DNA from: Lingula anatina
Taxonomy: Eukaryota > Brachiopoda > Lingulata > Lingulida > Lingulidae
Reading direction: 5' to 3'
Assembly (NCBI RefSeq): GCF_001039355.2
Contig: NW_019775758.1
Span: 446,441-510,440 of the forward strand
Length of the DNA: 64,000 nt
Shown piece after piece: positions 1 to 15,100 of the stretch. The notes beneath the pieces are model-generated. The model was not told where the DNA came from. It did no database searches and saw nothing but the letters and a program-made list of their open reading frames with translations. Made by a program: the position numbers and the translations under genes. Numbering within the stretch: the first letter of the stretch is position 1; each line of letters starts with the position of its first letter.

Positions 1-184
1 TGTGCTAGTGGACCCCCAATAGTTGTTGGAGCTTCTTTCACGCCTGCCCAGGGACCATATATAGATGGCAGCACTGTTACTTATGACTGCGGGTCGGGCT
101 TTGTTAAGACTAATGGATCACTGACGGCATCGTGTAACAATGGAAACTTTGAGTGGGGTGCTGGAGGATCCTTGGTCTGTACAG
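1..184 (+). CDS. CCP exon 1 (5' edge cut by window)
   Basis: The window opens exactly on the first-cysteine codon, so only the few bases of linker before it are missing. Four Cys, VTYDC core and EW before Cys4 are present. Donor g|gtaatg after ACA G. Upstream exons must exist outside the window. Confidence 0.88.
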
Positions 185-3100
185 GTAATGTGGTGTTGAA
201 ATTTGATAGCATCACATCTAACACAATCTAGGGTCACATCTGACACAATCTAGGGTCACATCTAACACAATCTAGGGTCACGTCTAACACAATCTAGGGT
301 CACATCGAACACAATCTAGGGTCACATCTAACACAATCTAGGTCACACAATTAATGTCCTATCTAAGATAATTTAATCTCATGCCTACCTACTGCCTGCC
401 AATTTGACCAACAACCATTACCCAGTATAGTCATTCTCAATTTAGATTCAAACAACTGACTTGATATATGAGAACGCACCCTGTACATCACACCCAGACA
501 CAATCATATTTGAGGTATTCACATTCAGACGCATTCACTATCTCTGTACTGCAACCTTTTTCATGATAAACAGCAGCAGATAAAGTTGTCATGGAGATCA
601 GATAAATATTTTTGATGCATATGAAGCTCTTATAGCTTGAGCATATTTAAAACAAAACTATGAAAAACTATACATGAAATCGTCTCACTTCTACAGTTTT
701 AGAAAGTTTTCAATTGCAGTTCATTGTTATATGATGGATTTGATTATTAATATATTTTATTTTCTTCCTGTTCAGCTGGCTGTCCTCTGAGCCCCCCTAC
801 TGTCGCTGGGGCAAGAATACTCAATCCAGTGTCGGTGCACACAGAGGGCAGCACTGTCAACTATGCTTGTCTTGAGAACTACATAAATACAGGGGGCAGC
901 ACTAGTGCAGTGTGCAGAGGTGGCACTTTTGTATGGCAGAATGGGCAAGCTATATCCTGTGAATGTAAGTCTTTGTTGTTTTGATTTAAAAGATATGTAA
1001 TAGTAAAAATAATGATAAACATAACATGGTTATCATTATGGAAAACTCATATTATATTGGGGCATTTAACTTGATTTATTGAAATAGGTCAATTATAGTT
1101 TTTAAGGTTAAAAACATTGAATTGCACATTTTTATCTCATTGTTAGCTGGGCAATATGTTAGATTTATGTATGAATACACATGAATTGATAAAAATAAGT
1201 TATCAATTATAAGGTTGAATGTTTTTCAGTGGGTTGTGCTGAGCGTCCACCAAATGTCACAGGTGCTTCCTACAGCCCAGCCACAGGTCACATTCATCAG
1301 AACGAGGTCATAACGTACTCCTGCATGGCCGGATACGTGCAGACAGCGGGTTCCAATACAGCGACTTGCGTCAATAGTAATTATGTATGGACCAATGGAG
1401 CTTTAGTGTGTTCATGTGAGTTTTGTCTTATTAGTCAACATAAAGTTATATGTTGTCTTAATTTTTCCAGGGAAAAAGTTTTCAGCATGTAGTGCAGCTA
1501 TTGGATGGTACAACAGAGACAGATGATTTTTTGGCCTTTGTATGAATAAAAGTTGTTTGATGTTTATAGATACAGTAGAATGCATGATAAAAATATTTCA
1601 ATTTTTAGTATTATGTACGTTAATGTTTGTGATGTGTGCTTTTATAATAAATTAACCATGCATAATTTTTGTAGCACTTACTCTTCTGTGTGTAGAATTG
1701 TGAAAATTGCTTCTTTGATAAAACTTTAGTTTAATTTAAAATAATTAACACCAGAATTATAGAAATAACACAAAAAAATTGACTTTGTTGTGCTGTCTGG
1801 TTTGTTTAGTGGGTTGTTCTGATCCTCCAAAAAATGTCATTGGGGCGTCATTTGGGCCAGAGATAGGTCCGTACCAACAGGATGATGTTGTTACCTTTGC
1901 TTGCATGGAGGGATATGTTCATACCTCTGGATCTGTTACTGCTGTTTGTGATAACGGGACATTTGTTTGGACAAATGAAACAATTGTCTGTCAGCGTAAG
2001 TCTATTCATTAACATTATTTCTGCCTGTGGGATGTAACTTGAATTATGCGAACAACGCACATGTTCTAGGACATCTATTCCATGATAAAACCAATAGTGC
2101 AATCTGCTATTGGTGGCCATTTTGGTTTTTTCAAGATATCCAACATCTAATATTTCTTTGAACGTTATTCTTTACCTTGTCCAAATTAGTAAAAGTGAAC
2201 AGTTTGTCCCTTTCTTGCATGATGTTGCTAGGCAAAGTAGCATAAGAGAGCCAATCAAATAACAAATTTCTGAGACATCTTGTGCTCTGTTTTAACATTG
2301 CACTGTACTAGATGTAGTATTTACATTGAATAATTTTTTATAGAATAGGGCCTATGTTATTTTTCATGATGCAGCATGTTTTTTTTTTAATTAACTTAAA
2401 AAGGTTTAATACACTAGCAATATTTAGAAAAGAAATGCCTTTATTTAGAAGCTTTGTTCTAATTCATTTTTTGTGTGCTTAGCTGGATGCGCAAACTCTC
2501 CACGAAGTATTGTGGGTGCATCGTTCACCCCAGAAATTGGCCCTTACCTCCAAGATGATGTTATAACATATGCATGTGCGGAAGGTTACGTACAGACATC
2601 TGGCTCTAGTACAGCTACATGTGATAACACCACTTATGTGTGGACTAATGAAGCTATTGTTTGTGAACGTAAGTCAGATTAACCCTTAATGAATAAATAA
2701 TTTGTTTGTTAGTTTTAGAACATTTTAAATATAAATTGCTTATCACTGATGTGCATGTTTTAGTTGCTTTGTAGCACTATTGCTTGTAGTATACTAGCTA
2801 ATATATGTGCCAATTTTTCAAATTGAGAAGTTTTTGGGAGAATTTAGTCAGAATTTGCTTTTAAACAGTTGAAGCACCTATCTGATTACACATTTAAAAT
2901 GAGACACTTTCTTTGTGCTTAGCTGGGTGCGCAGACTCTCCACCGAGTGTTGTGGGTGCATCATTCACCCCAGAAAACGGTCCCTACCAACAGAAAAATG
3001 TTATAACGTATGCATGTGCAGCAGGTTATGTACAGACATCTGGCTCTAATACTGCTACTTGTGATAACACTACTTACGTGTGGACTAACGAAGCTATTGT

Positions 3101-6100
3101 CTGTAAACGTAAGTAAAACTAATTTTACAGCAAAAAGCTGGTTTGGTAGTTTCAGAACTTATATTTTTTAGAATAAATTGCTGGTTATTAATGTGCTTTT
3201 TTAGTTGCTTGATAATGCTTTTACAGGTAGTTGGGGTACAGTCGACTGCCTTTTCATGCTTATAATTTGAAAAGTTTTTGCAGATCCAAATTAAAAAAAG
3301 GGTTCATAAGTGTTGAGACACTTTTGTGATCACATGCTAGTTAAATATCAATTTTTAATGTGCTTAGCTGGGTGCGCAAACTCTCCGCCGAGTATTGTGG
3401 GTGTGTCGTTCACACCAGAAAATGGCCCCTACCTCCAGGATGATGTTATAATGTATGCATGTGCGACAGGTTACGTGCAGACATCTGGCTCTAGTACGGC
3501 TACATGTGATAACACCACTTATGTGTGGACTAATGAAACTATAGTTTGTGAACGTAAGTCACACTTAGTCTGAAGAAAGACATTTTTGTCAGTTTTAACA
3601 AGTTTTTACATTAATTTTAGAATTGTTTTCACTTAAAACTATCTTGCATTAGTCTAATACACTAATAATATCTAGAAATGAAATTAAGAGTGAGGTGCAT
3701 TGCTAAACCCTAATACTTTTTCTAATGTGCCTAGCTGGTTGTGCAAACTCTCCACCAAGTGTTGTGGATGCATCGTTCACCCCAGAAAACGTCCCATACC
3801 TCCAGGATGATGTTATAACGTATGCATGTGTGGCAGGTTACGTGCAGACATCTGGCTCTAATACTGCTACATGTGATAACAGCACTTATGTGTGGACTAA
3901 CGAAGCAATTGTTTGTGAATGTAAGTTGGACTAATCCTTAACAAAAAGCTTGTTTGTTAGATTAAGATCTTATATTTTGAGCATAAATTGTTATTGATGT
4001 GCATTTTTAGTTGCTTGCTTCTAGTAGTAGTTTAGGTGACAACCATGTATTTTATGTGCTAATTTTTCATGCTTCTGACTCAAAAGGTTTTTGGAATATT
4101 TTGCTGACCCAAATTTGAAAATGCTTTGCAAGCATTGTAATACATGATAACACTTTTATAATATAAAACTTTTTCTAATGTGCTTAGCTGGGTGCGCAAA
4201 CTCTCCGCCCAGTGTTGTGGATGCATCGTTCACCCCAGAAATTGGGCCATACCTCCAGGATGATGTTGTAACGTATGCATGTGCGACAGGTTACGTGCAG
4301 ACATCTGGCTCTAATACTGCTACTTGTGATAACAGCACTTATGTGTGGACTAATGAAACAATTGTTTGTAAACGTAAGTCTAATTCTTAATATAGTTTAT
4401 GTCTTATTTCAGTATGCTCCTCAATATGCCTTAATATTTTAATTGCTTTATTATTAATATTAGTGCTTGACTAATTGCTTTAGTGTGCTTTTAAAATAAT
4501 CGAACCACATTTTTTATTGCGTGACAGTAGCTATAAGTAACCAAACGAGTGCTTTCTAATGGCTGCCTATAAAGAATTGTGATCAAACAGTCTGCTTAGA
4601 TGGGCTGGACTGAGATGGGTTGGAACAGTTTCACTGGATATGTGCAATTAATTGCTGAATTTTCTCATTGCAAATATACTAGTAGATGTCAGTGTTCCAT
4701 AGTTTGTTTGTATTTTTAGTTAACATTTAACATGCAAGTTGTCTTGTTTATACAGTGGGTTGTGCAGACTCTCCTCCGAGTGTCGTAGGTGCGACATTTA
4801 CACCACCAACAGGCCCGTACCTGCAGGATGATGTCGTGACGTATGCATGTGTGGAGGGATACGTCCATACAGCTGGTTCCGTCACGACAATGTGTGATAA
4901 CAGCACGCATGTTTGGTCTAATAATACTGTAGTGTGTGAACGTAAGTTTTTACAGCATGTGAATAGGAATTTTACTGATTATTGCTTTTATTAATTGTAA
5001 TGATAATGTTTATAATGATGATGATAAAATAGGGCATGTAAACATTAAAATAGACGCTTTACTCATAAATTTTTGTCAGGTAAACAGGATTCTAATGTTA
5101 CATGTACAATAGTGCTTTTGTACTTGAGCTAGTTTAATATTATTAAGATCAAATTTGATATCTAAATTAACAATGCTTTTATTAACTAGCTGGCTTATAA
5201 ATTGCTGACTTTTTTGACTTAATATTATGCTATTAAACTACCATGTGCTTTTTAACATGTAATTGCAGTAGATATTCTGGGTAATTACTCACAGAAATTG
5301 AACAAAATCGACTTCTTTTCTTTCCCACAATGTTTGATATAAATAAAAAAGATAATTGAATTTAAAAAAAAAAAAAAACTATTTTGTTGATGTCAGAATA
5401 TAAGTTTCTCAAAATGATAAATTTGGACCAAAAAAAAGTACAATGTTTGAAATTTGTGAGTATTTACCACATTTGTTCTTTCTTCTTGCTTACCTTGCCA
5501 AATCCAATGCAAGCTTTATAGATTATATTAAATCCAATTAATTATAGAACTGATTAACCAAATATTCTTTATTAAGCTGGCTGTCCTCAACATCCACCAA
5601 ATGTAACTGGCGCGTCATTCAAGCCAGCTGTAGGCCCATACAAACAGGATGACGTAATAATTTATGCATGTGCGGCTGGATATGTACAGACATCTGGGTC
5701 TGTCTCAGCAATGTGTGATAACGGAACTTATAGCTGGACTAACGAAACTATTGTTTGTGAACGTAAGTCTAACTTCTAACATATTATTATGAACTTTGTA
5801 GAGTAAATTGTATGTTTAAGACACTAATTGACTAAAGTTTTGTTGTGTGTAGATGCATGACTAACATTAATATTCAATTTATCAAAATGTTTATAGAATG
5901 TTCTTTCCTCAACAGATTCATTGAGTGTTAATCTATATTTTGATTGTTATTCCTTTTTCAGTTTTTACAAAAAAGAAAGATTTTTTTTTGCCAGCAGTAA
6001 TAGCCATTTTTGCAGCTGCTGGACTCCTTTGATTTATTAAATTATTTTGAACCGACTGTATGAATAAAACATTGTTTTTTTATATTAATCTTTTTCATAG

Positions 6101-9100
6101 ATTCACAATCTATTTTTGAATATTTTTCCACATATTTTCTTTCAGCGTGGTCTCAGTACAGTTGAGGATCTAGAGCTACAGAACTGCAATTTGTCACTTT
6201 ATTTATTTTTTCAGTATTAGTCATCTAATATTATTTCAGTATTAGTCATCTAATATTATTTCAGCTGGCTGTATCATAGCCCCTCCAACAGTAGCGGGGG
6301 CCACACTAGTGAATCCACGGGCCACCTATACAGAAGGTTCCAGACTGACATACGTCTGCCGAGAGAATTATATTAACACAGGGGGCAGCACTGTGGCAGC
6401 TTGTAGAGGGGGAGTGTTTGTGTGGCTGAATGGAAGTGCAATTTCTTGTGAATGTAAGAGAAATTAATGCACTTGGTTTGTTTGATATTTTAATGCAGAG
6501 CAGTTTGTTCATCAGGATATCATATGGAGTGGGAAGAGTAGTTTACCTCAACACCTTATATATTTTTAAGTTGTGGAGACTTTGAAAGACTTTTTGAATA
6601 GTGACTGGTCTTTCATTATCATAATTTGGTGCCTGCCTTCTTATTACTTCTTAATACTGTCCCATTTCTTCGTTATAGTTCTATACAAAACTTGCCAAAC
6701 ACTTATATTTCTTTCTTATTACTAATGGGTTTACATATAATTTTATAGATAAAACTTATTTTCTGTAGTGGGATGTGCCGACCGTCCACCTAGTGTGACA
6801 GGTGCTTCCTTTACCCCAGACACAGGTCACATTCATCAGAACGAGGTCATAACGTATACATGTGCGCCTGGATTCGTACAAACTGCAGGTTCTAATACAG
6901 TGACCTGTCTTAACAACTCGTATGTGTGGACAAGGGCTGCTCTGGTCTGTCAATGTAGGTTTATACTGTACTGGTGCTCTCTTCTGAACTTTTACTGTTT
7001 CTGTATTCTTTACCTGTATTTCCATATTCAAACTGTATTTCTATTTTATAATCCAAAGGTTACTACATTTAGAATATATGTTTTTGACCATCTTATATTT
7101 TTATTTGCTCTGTTTTATCCCTTCTTAGCCATTTTGTCCTTTTTATGAACTAAACTTCTCGGGAGTTACCAGAACCAGATCTTAATGCAAAATTTTCTTA
7201 ATTCTTTGTAGATTTCTTCCTATCAAATCTCTCTTGTGGGTGTTGCTTTTTTTCTGAAAACGAATTTAGCCTCTTTTTTGTGGTAGTTCAGTCTTTAATT
7301 TTCTTCCAGATTCTAATCCAATTTTAATACTTTTGATAGACCATAGTTGGAAATGGTTCTTATTTATTTGACTTTCAGATATACCTGTGGCAATAGGGTT
7401 AAGTAAGTGCTTAGTGGAAGTGTTTTTTAAAATTATTTTCACATCTAGAAAAAATTAAAATTGAAATTACTTTTCAGATTTCCAAAATGGCATCACATTT
7501 TTTTTCAGTGATTATCATTTCTTTTTGTGGCCCAGTATGATGCACATGCATTGGATTTTATAATGACATTTATTCTTTTCTTTAAACACAATTTTTCAGA
7601 TGGAAACTGGAAAAAAAGTGGTAAAAGCCGAAATTTCTCCTAAAAATCAAAGTTAAGAGGTATATTTATTTACTCATATTATGATGTGTTTACATCCATT
7701 CTAGCTGGTTGCTCAATCTCCCCACCCTCAGTAGCGGGGGCCACACTAGTAGATCCACGGGCCACCTATACAGAAGGTTCCAGACTGACTTATGTCTGCC
7801 AGGAGATGTATATTAACACTGGAGGCAGTGATGTAGCTGTCTGCCGGGGAGGAGTTTATGTGTGGGAGGGCGGAAATGCCATTTCTTGTGAATGTAAGGA
7901 AAAGTGATATGCAAAATACCAATATGTGAAGTTCAAATGATTTTTCACCGTGATATATTGTGAATGGCTAGTATTACGAAGCACACTTTTCAGTTTAGTT
8001 GGGATACTGAGAGATACTTATTTCTTGTCAGCTAAAATCAATTAATAGATAATAAAATGATTTTATGTTTTCATAGAATGTATTGCCCTTTATCCAACCA
8101 AGCAGCTAATCTAATGGTAACTGTTGTTATGAAATATACTCTAAAATGATATTCTAAACTTTTCCTTCATGTAGTGGGATGTAGAAATATGCCGCCCAAC
8201 ATCACGGGAGCCTCTTTCTCACCAGCGACTGGTTTGTACCATGAGCGCGATGTTGCCACATATGAGTGTGCATCAGGGTACGTGCAGACTGCGGGTTCCA
8301 ATTTGGCAACATGCAGAAGCGGAAATTATGTCTGGACCAATGGGGCCATTGTGTGTGAATGTAAGTTACATACAGTGGACCATATTTTGGTTAGGATTTT
8401 ACTGTTACAGTTGATGTTTAGCTAAATTTAGAAAACTTTTTGTCATAATGAGATAATATTCAAATATTACATTTTGCATGGAAAAGGCTCACTTTGTTTT
8501 ATAGTGTTAACAACATTATGATTCTTGAATAGCATCTACATTATGTTTAATGTGTTTAGACCAACATGACAACTCATGAAAACGAGCCTGTCATGATTAA
8601 AATTATCTTGAAAAATTATTAAAATGTATAAATTTCTTTCATAACCATTGCTTTGTTTGGTGCTAATTAGATATAAGACCTTTTCAAAAGATTAATTTTA
8701 ATTTGCAATATTTGACATTTCATTTAATTATTCAGTTCATTCAATTACCAAAACATTTATTCTTTGTTTCCAGCTGGTTGCCAGGGAACCCCACCAACTG
8801 TGACGGGGGCCACACTAGTTAATTCAGGGGCCACCTATACAGAGGGTGCTAGGCTGAATTACGTCTGCCAGCAGAATTATATTCTCACTGGAGGCAGTGA
8901 GGTGGCTATCTGTAGAGGTGGAACTTATGTCTGGGAAAGGGGAACAGCTATCTCTTGTGAATGTGAGCTATTTTGTAAACACATTTTAAAGAAAATGTTC
9001 TGCTTTTGAAATTTTGAAACAAGGTTGCAAGACTTAATGTTCTTTTGACCATTCATAGCATATGGGATAAAACAATTTGAGGCAAAAATCATCAGTTGAT

Positions 9101-12100
9101 AAAATATGAAAATCAGTTAATAGAATGTGAAAATAGACACTGAATGACTTAAATATTGTGTTTCACTTGATTACATAAATCACTCTCAGAACACAAAAAT
9201 ACGGTCATTCAGTGCCATTTCATGCCATTTTTTTAAATAAGTAAAATAGTGTTTTTTCAAGTTGAAATGTTGCTGAATCTTATTTAAAAGTTGCTGTTTG
9301 ATGATGTATCAGGCTATTTAACCTGCCCATATGTATATAAATTGTATAAATATTACTAAGATTACATTCTTTTCTAGTGGGCTGTGAAAACCCACCGTCC
9401 AGTATGACAGGAGCCTCTTTCACCCCAGCCACAGGTCCTTATCGTCAAAACACCGCCATTACCTATGCCTGCAGGTCGGGCTACGTCCAAACTGGGGGAT
9501 CCAGCCGCGCCACCTGTATTAACAGCAGATATGTCTGGGACAGCAATGGACCAATCAGATGTCAGCGTAAGTAGATGTTGAGGTTTTATATTTTGGTTTT
9601 TGTCATTTTTGATTGAATTTTATAATATAAGTTGAAAACTGAAGTTCATTTTTGATTGGTTGTTTTTCGTTTTCTGGAGATGCAGTAATAAAACTTCAAA
9701 CTTCTTTTTGGACAATTATATTGATTTATGAGGTTGTTTCTCATATTTTTGCATTTGGCAGCCAAAATGAATAATTTTTCCCTTAACATTAAAATGAGTA
9801 ATTCTTTTTCTTATACAGTGAGAAATAAAGTAAAATTTATTTTATTATCTTTAAACTATGCTCACAATGCATCATTTCTCAGATAAAAAACTTTCAAAAA
9901 TTTTGTCAATCATTTTCAGCTGGTTGTCAAGGCAACCCACCCACAGTTACAGGGGCCGAACTTATTGCCCCAGGGGCAGCCTTCACTGAGGGCACCATAC
10001 TGCCTTACGTCTGCCAGGATGGTTACATTAACACGGGGGGCAGTAACATGGCCAGGTGCTCTGGAGGAACATTTGTTTGGGATAGAGGACAGGCGATCTC
10101 CTGTGAACGTAAGTCAGGGGGGTTAAGATGGTAGCAACATGTTGTACAGAATAGAAATGAAGACATGAAAAGTTTACAGATGAAGAAATAAGTGAATATA
10201 TAAATGAGTTAAAGAAGTGAATAAAAGAATAAGTAAATGAATGTATACAGGTAAGTGTAAATGATAAATGGATTGTGAAATGAAAATTCCCAACACATTC
10301 ACATGTAACACAATCTTACTTGTCATATTCACATCTAACACAATTGAAACCCAACACTCACCTATGTCAATCACATCTAACACAATTGAAACCCAACACT
10401 CACCTATGTCAATCACATCTAACACAATTGAAACCCAACACTCACCTATGTCAATCACATCTAACACAGTCTTAGCCTCACAATATAAAACACAATGTCT
10501 TCTGTCATTACAGGTGGTTGTGCTGGTGCACCTCCCAACGCAATTGGAGCAGCCTACATCCCCACTACTGGTCCGTACCGTGAAAATAATACTGTGACCT
10601 ACTCCTGCTCATTGGGCTATGTCCAGACTAGGGGGTCAACGACTGCTAAATGTACCAACAGCAGGTTTGAATGGACTAATGGGGCCATTGTGTGTCAGCG
10701 TAAGTGGAATTGGTTAAACAAAGAGAAAATGTGCTATCAGGCTAGAACGCACAAACACACACTCAAACACATTTACGTGTATGTAGTAATACATACACAT
10801 ACACAAGTTTGCACACATACGAGAAGTGGGGGTATAGAGAAAACATCCAGGCAAGCTTGTATAATGGTGCTTGCAGGATCATACACACAAATCTACACAT
10901 ACACACACACAATGTAAAAATATTGGTATTTTGTTAAAAAATGTTTATATGTTATCAGTTTTTCACATGAGACAGTGAAATATTGCCACGTACATATGAA
11001 GGTACATTTGTCACATATCTATACATTGAAATATTGTTCCCGTGTTTTATCTAAGAGTAAGTTTTTATTTCTATATCTTTTAGCATTTATTTTATTATTA
11101 TGAATAAAATTTTTGACTTCAACTTTGGCAAATAAGTTAACAAAAAGCGTTTTTTATGCAAAATAAGATAGCAATCTTCCATTTTTCCTCCAGGTGGCTG
11201 TGGCACACCACCACAGATAGGTGGAGCCACCTACAGTCCAGTCAGGGAAACTTACCTAGAGGGCGCTCAGGTGGAGTACGTCTGCTCAGCTGGCAATGTG
11301 GGTAGATCAAACAGGGAGGTGATGACCTGCGTCAATGGCAACTGGCAGGGAGTACGACTGCAGTGTCAGGGTAAGAGTTCAGAGTAATTAGCATACCCAG
11401 TAGACAGCAACATTTTTTTGTAACAAAGTCAAATAATTTCATCAGAGATCGTATTTAGATGACTTACATTGGCAATGATTGAAATGGAACTGAACTTAAC
11501 TGAATTTAGTATAAAAATATTTCACTTGTTAAAAATGGCACTGGAGGAAAAAATAATCATGTTAGTTTTGGATTATACAGCAGAACTAAACTACCTGTAA
11601 GTCACCATTCCCAATTTTAGCACCCTGATCAACAAAACCACTTTGTCCAGAACAGCAACTTATATACTAAAACTTGACCTGTTCACATGTAAAAAAAAAT
11701 TAAAAGGACTATATGAATAATGAATAGATAAGTAGATACTTAATTAATGAGACCCATGCCCTCTATATTCCAGCTGGCTGTGCACAGGGAGCTCCCACAG
11801 TGAATGGAGCCAGGTATTCTCCCATGTTTGGTCCTTACCTCGAGGAGGCCACCGTGGTCTACGCCTGTTCTTTTGGTTTTGTCCGTAAGTCTGGCAGCCT
11901 CCAGGCCAAGTGTACTAATGGCAGCTTTATATGGAACAACAACGAGGCCCTTGTGTGTGAACGTGAGTATTTACTGGTCTTTAGAACTGTCTGTGTGTTA
12001 ATTGATAAAGAGACCAAACAGTATTTCATTATTTTCATTAATTTATTTAAATAAATTTTGTTGGGTAATGCAGAATTTTTTCTTTTATTTATATTTCTTT

Positions 12101-15100
12101 CTTCTTGTTTATATGAGCATTTATTCATGCTAGTAGATTTATTATTTTCTGTAAATTCTTTTTTAATTATATCTCCATTTTGCTCTGTATATTTAAAATG
12201 CACACATGTATCTCTCTCTGAATAATTTTTTAATTAAATAAAAAATCAGGTGGCTGTTCTGGAGAGCCCCAACGAGTGACGGGGGCCACATATTCCCAAG
12301 CAGGGCCTTACACAGAGGGCACAAGGATTACGTACAGCTGTGGGGATGACTTTGTACAAGTTGGAGGCACCAGCACCTTATCTTGTACCAACTCCAGATT
12401 TCAGTGGGGAGCTGAAGGACCAATAGCTTGTCAGCGTAAGTAGGTCACATTGACCCAGTTTGCTGAAGGACCATTAGCTTGCCAGTACTAATAGGTCACA
12501 CTGACCTAGTTTTCAGAAGGGCCAATATTGCTTGTCAGCAAAAAGTAGACCACATTGATCAAACCTTTGGTTGTGCAAATTGATATTGTATGTGAAGCAG
12601 AAGCATGCTTAAATACAGGTAGTATAAATACCCTGTTTTCTCAAAGTTGTGAAGTAATTGCTTATTCACTCATTTCTTACAAGTCAGTTGATAGGAATGT
12701 GAGCTAGGTATAATAATTTAAAAAATCCCCATACAGAAATAATTTTATTTCAATTTCAGCTGGTTGTAAAAATGGTCCTGTTGAGGTGACCGGAGCCTCG
12801 TTTTCACCCTCCACTGGGCCTTACATCCAAGGGTCGCAGGTGTTCTACAGATGTCAGCTGGGTCAACTTCAGACGGCTGGGAGCAGTTTGGCCTTCTGTA
12901 ATAATGGGAACTTTATCTGGGCAGCTGGTGGTCAAATTAAATGTGAAGGTATGGGTAGACAATATTTTAAGTTGGGCTTATTCCCATTGGAACTATCATA
13001 ATATGTAGGTAGATACAACACAACTGTGACTCTTGCTGAATACAGTTAGATGAACAGATTAACACTCCTCCTCTTGTTTCCAACATTCTCATATAATGCC
13101 CAGTTTTTCTGTTTTCTACTCGGTGCCAGAAGGAGGAGTGTTTATTTGTTAATTTTACAGCATTTTGCCAGAGTCCATCCAGAGTTGGAGTGACTTAAAT
13201 AAAACAATAGTTTTGTTGGAAATGAACCCAACTGAATGCTGCACCAAGTGATTGTTAACAACTAGTAAATTTTGAACTTGGGGATCATTTGTGATGAAGC
13301 CTAATAAATCTGTGCTCACTTTTGGAGAAAATAAGGTTTCACTTATTCTCAGAAAAAGAGTCCGTGTACCCACAACCTTCCAAAAAGAAATGGACCCACA
13401 AAAAATACTTACAAAGCAGCTTCTGACTACTTAATATGTAGGTTCCTAAAGATATTTTCTTTCTTTCTTCTTCTAGGTGGTTGCTTTAGTCCTCCCCCAG
13501 TTGCATTTGCCACGCCTGAAAACACCCAAGGCCCATTCCTAGATGGCGTTAATGTCACCTACAGTTGTCGATCTGGCTATGTTCCAACAGGTGGCAGTGG
13601 AGTAGCTCGCTGTGTCTCGGGGAACTTTGAATGGGGAACACTAGGTCCTCTAAGATGTCAAGGTAGGTGCTGTGGGGTAGTCATCCACAGTTTAATTGAA
13701 ACACTTTTTATATTTCTATGGTCATGATGAATATTTGGATTAGTAAAAGGAATGTCCTGATTATAATTGGGAAACTGGAGGTTCATAATTTGAAAGAAAA
13801 CAAAAGTGCTTCTTTGCTTTGTAACTTCTGCCACAATATCTCCATCTTTGAAGAGTCATACATGTCACAATGTTAAACTTCTCACTGTTAAATCTATCAA
13901 ACCTACTGCATGTATGTAAAACATAGCATGGTCTCTGTTTTCACAACCAACACACCAATTTACTTTTACAGGCATCAAATTGTTATACTTACCATATTTG
14001 CATAATACAATTCTCATTAACTTATTTCTATTTGAGATGTTGTGTTTATTTTTCCAGCGGGCTGCCCTGGCCAGCCACCAGAAATCAGTGGCGCCACCTA
14101 TACCCCAAGGGCACAGTACCTGGCCAGCGCCAGTGTGGAATATCGCTGTCGGGATAGATTTATACAGGTTGGAGGTGGTGACATAGTCACATGTACCAGG
14201 GCTGGGTTTGTGTGGAATTCTGGGGCTCCTATTGTGTGCCAAGGTGAGTCAAATCCTGGAGCAATTACTCTGTCTCACCTAACACACTCAGGTTTTGTTT
14301 ATATAATCGACATTTTGGGTTGATGTGCTTTGTTATACCTCAGCTGACTATACTGAAAGCAAAATTTTATCTCTTATTTTCCCCCCATCAACTTGTTAAT
14401 TTAATAAATTGAATTGCCATTAAATTTCTTACAAATGGTGAGAAAGTCACTAAACCCAATCCTGTCACACCTAGCACCTAACAGCTGGTGGAAACCCACT
14501 CAGTACTTGTGGCAAAGTCTTACTCTTTCTATACTACTGGCAACCACCACTGACATCAAATTAAGTCCTGCTGGTATTTTGTTTTGTATGTTGAAATAAT
14601 TTCGGCACAAAATCTTATCACATCTAACGCACTTTTTTCAATCTTTACGCTAGTTGCACAGGCCCAATTCTTCATGCTGGTTACATCTAACACAATTTTT
14701 TCAACTTTTTGGCTGGTTGTACAGGCCGAGTTCTTTTTGATGGTCACAACTAACGTAATCTCTCATTTCTTCCAGCTGGTTGTGCAGGCTCACCTCCAGT
14801 AGTCCAGAATGCAGAGTTCAGTCCCTCTGTGGGTCCGTACAGGTCAGGAGTGACCGTCTTCTACACCTGTAACACGGGATATGTGGCCACTGCTGGGGTG
14901 ACAGCTGCAAGGTGTACTGACGGAAACTTCCAGTGGGTGGACGGCACTGCACTACGCTGTGCACGTAAGTTTTAACTGGAGTTCTGGCACCTTTTATTAA
15001 ACAAACTGGGAATCTTAAGATTTTTGATAAGACAATTTTTTATAAGTGTGTGGTGGTAACAAGTTTTGTAAGATTTTGTTTGTGATTTTTTTTAGATTTG

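Noticed and set aside
10174-10597. Repetitive frames on both strands (for example DIGECWVSIVL repeats)
   Set aside because: Produced by the 42-bp intronic repeat, which is open by chance.
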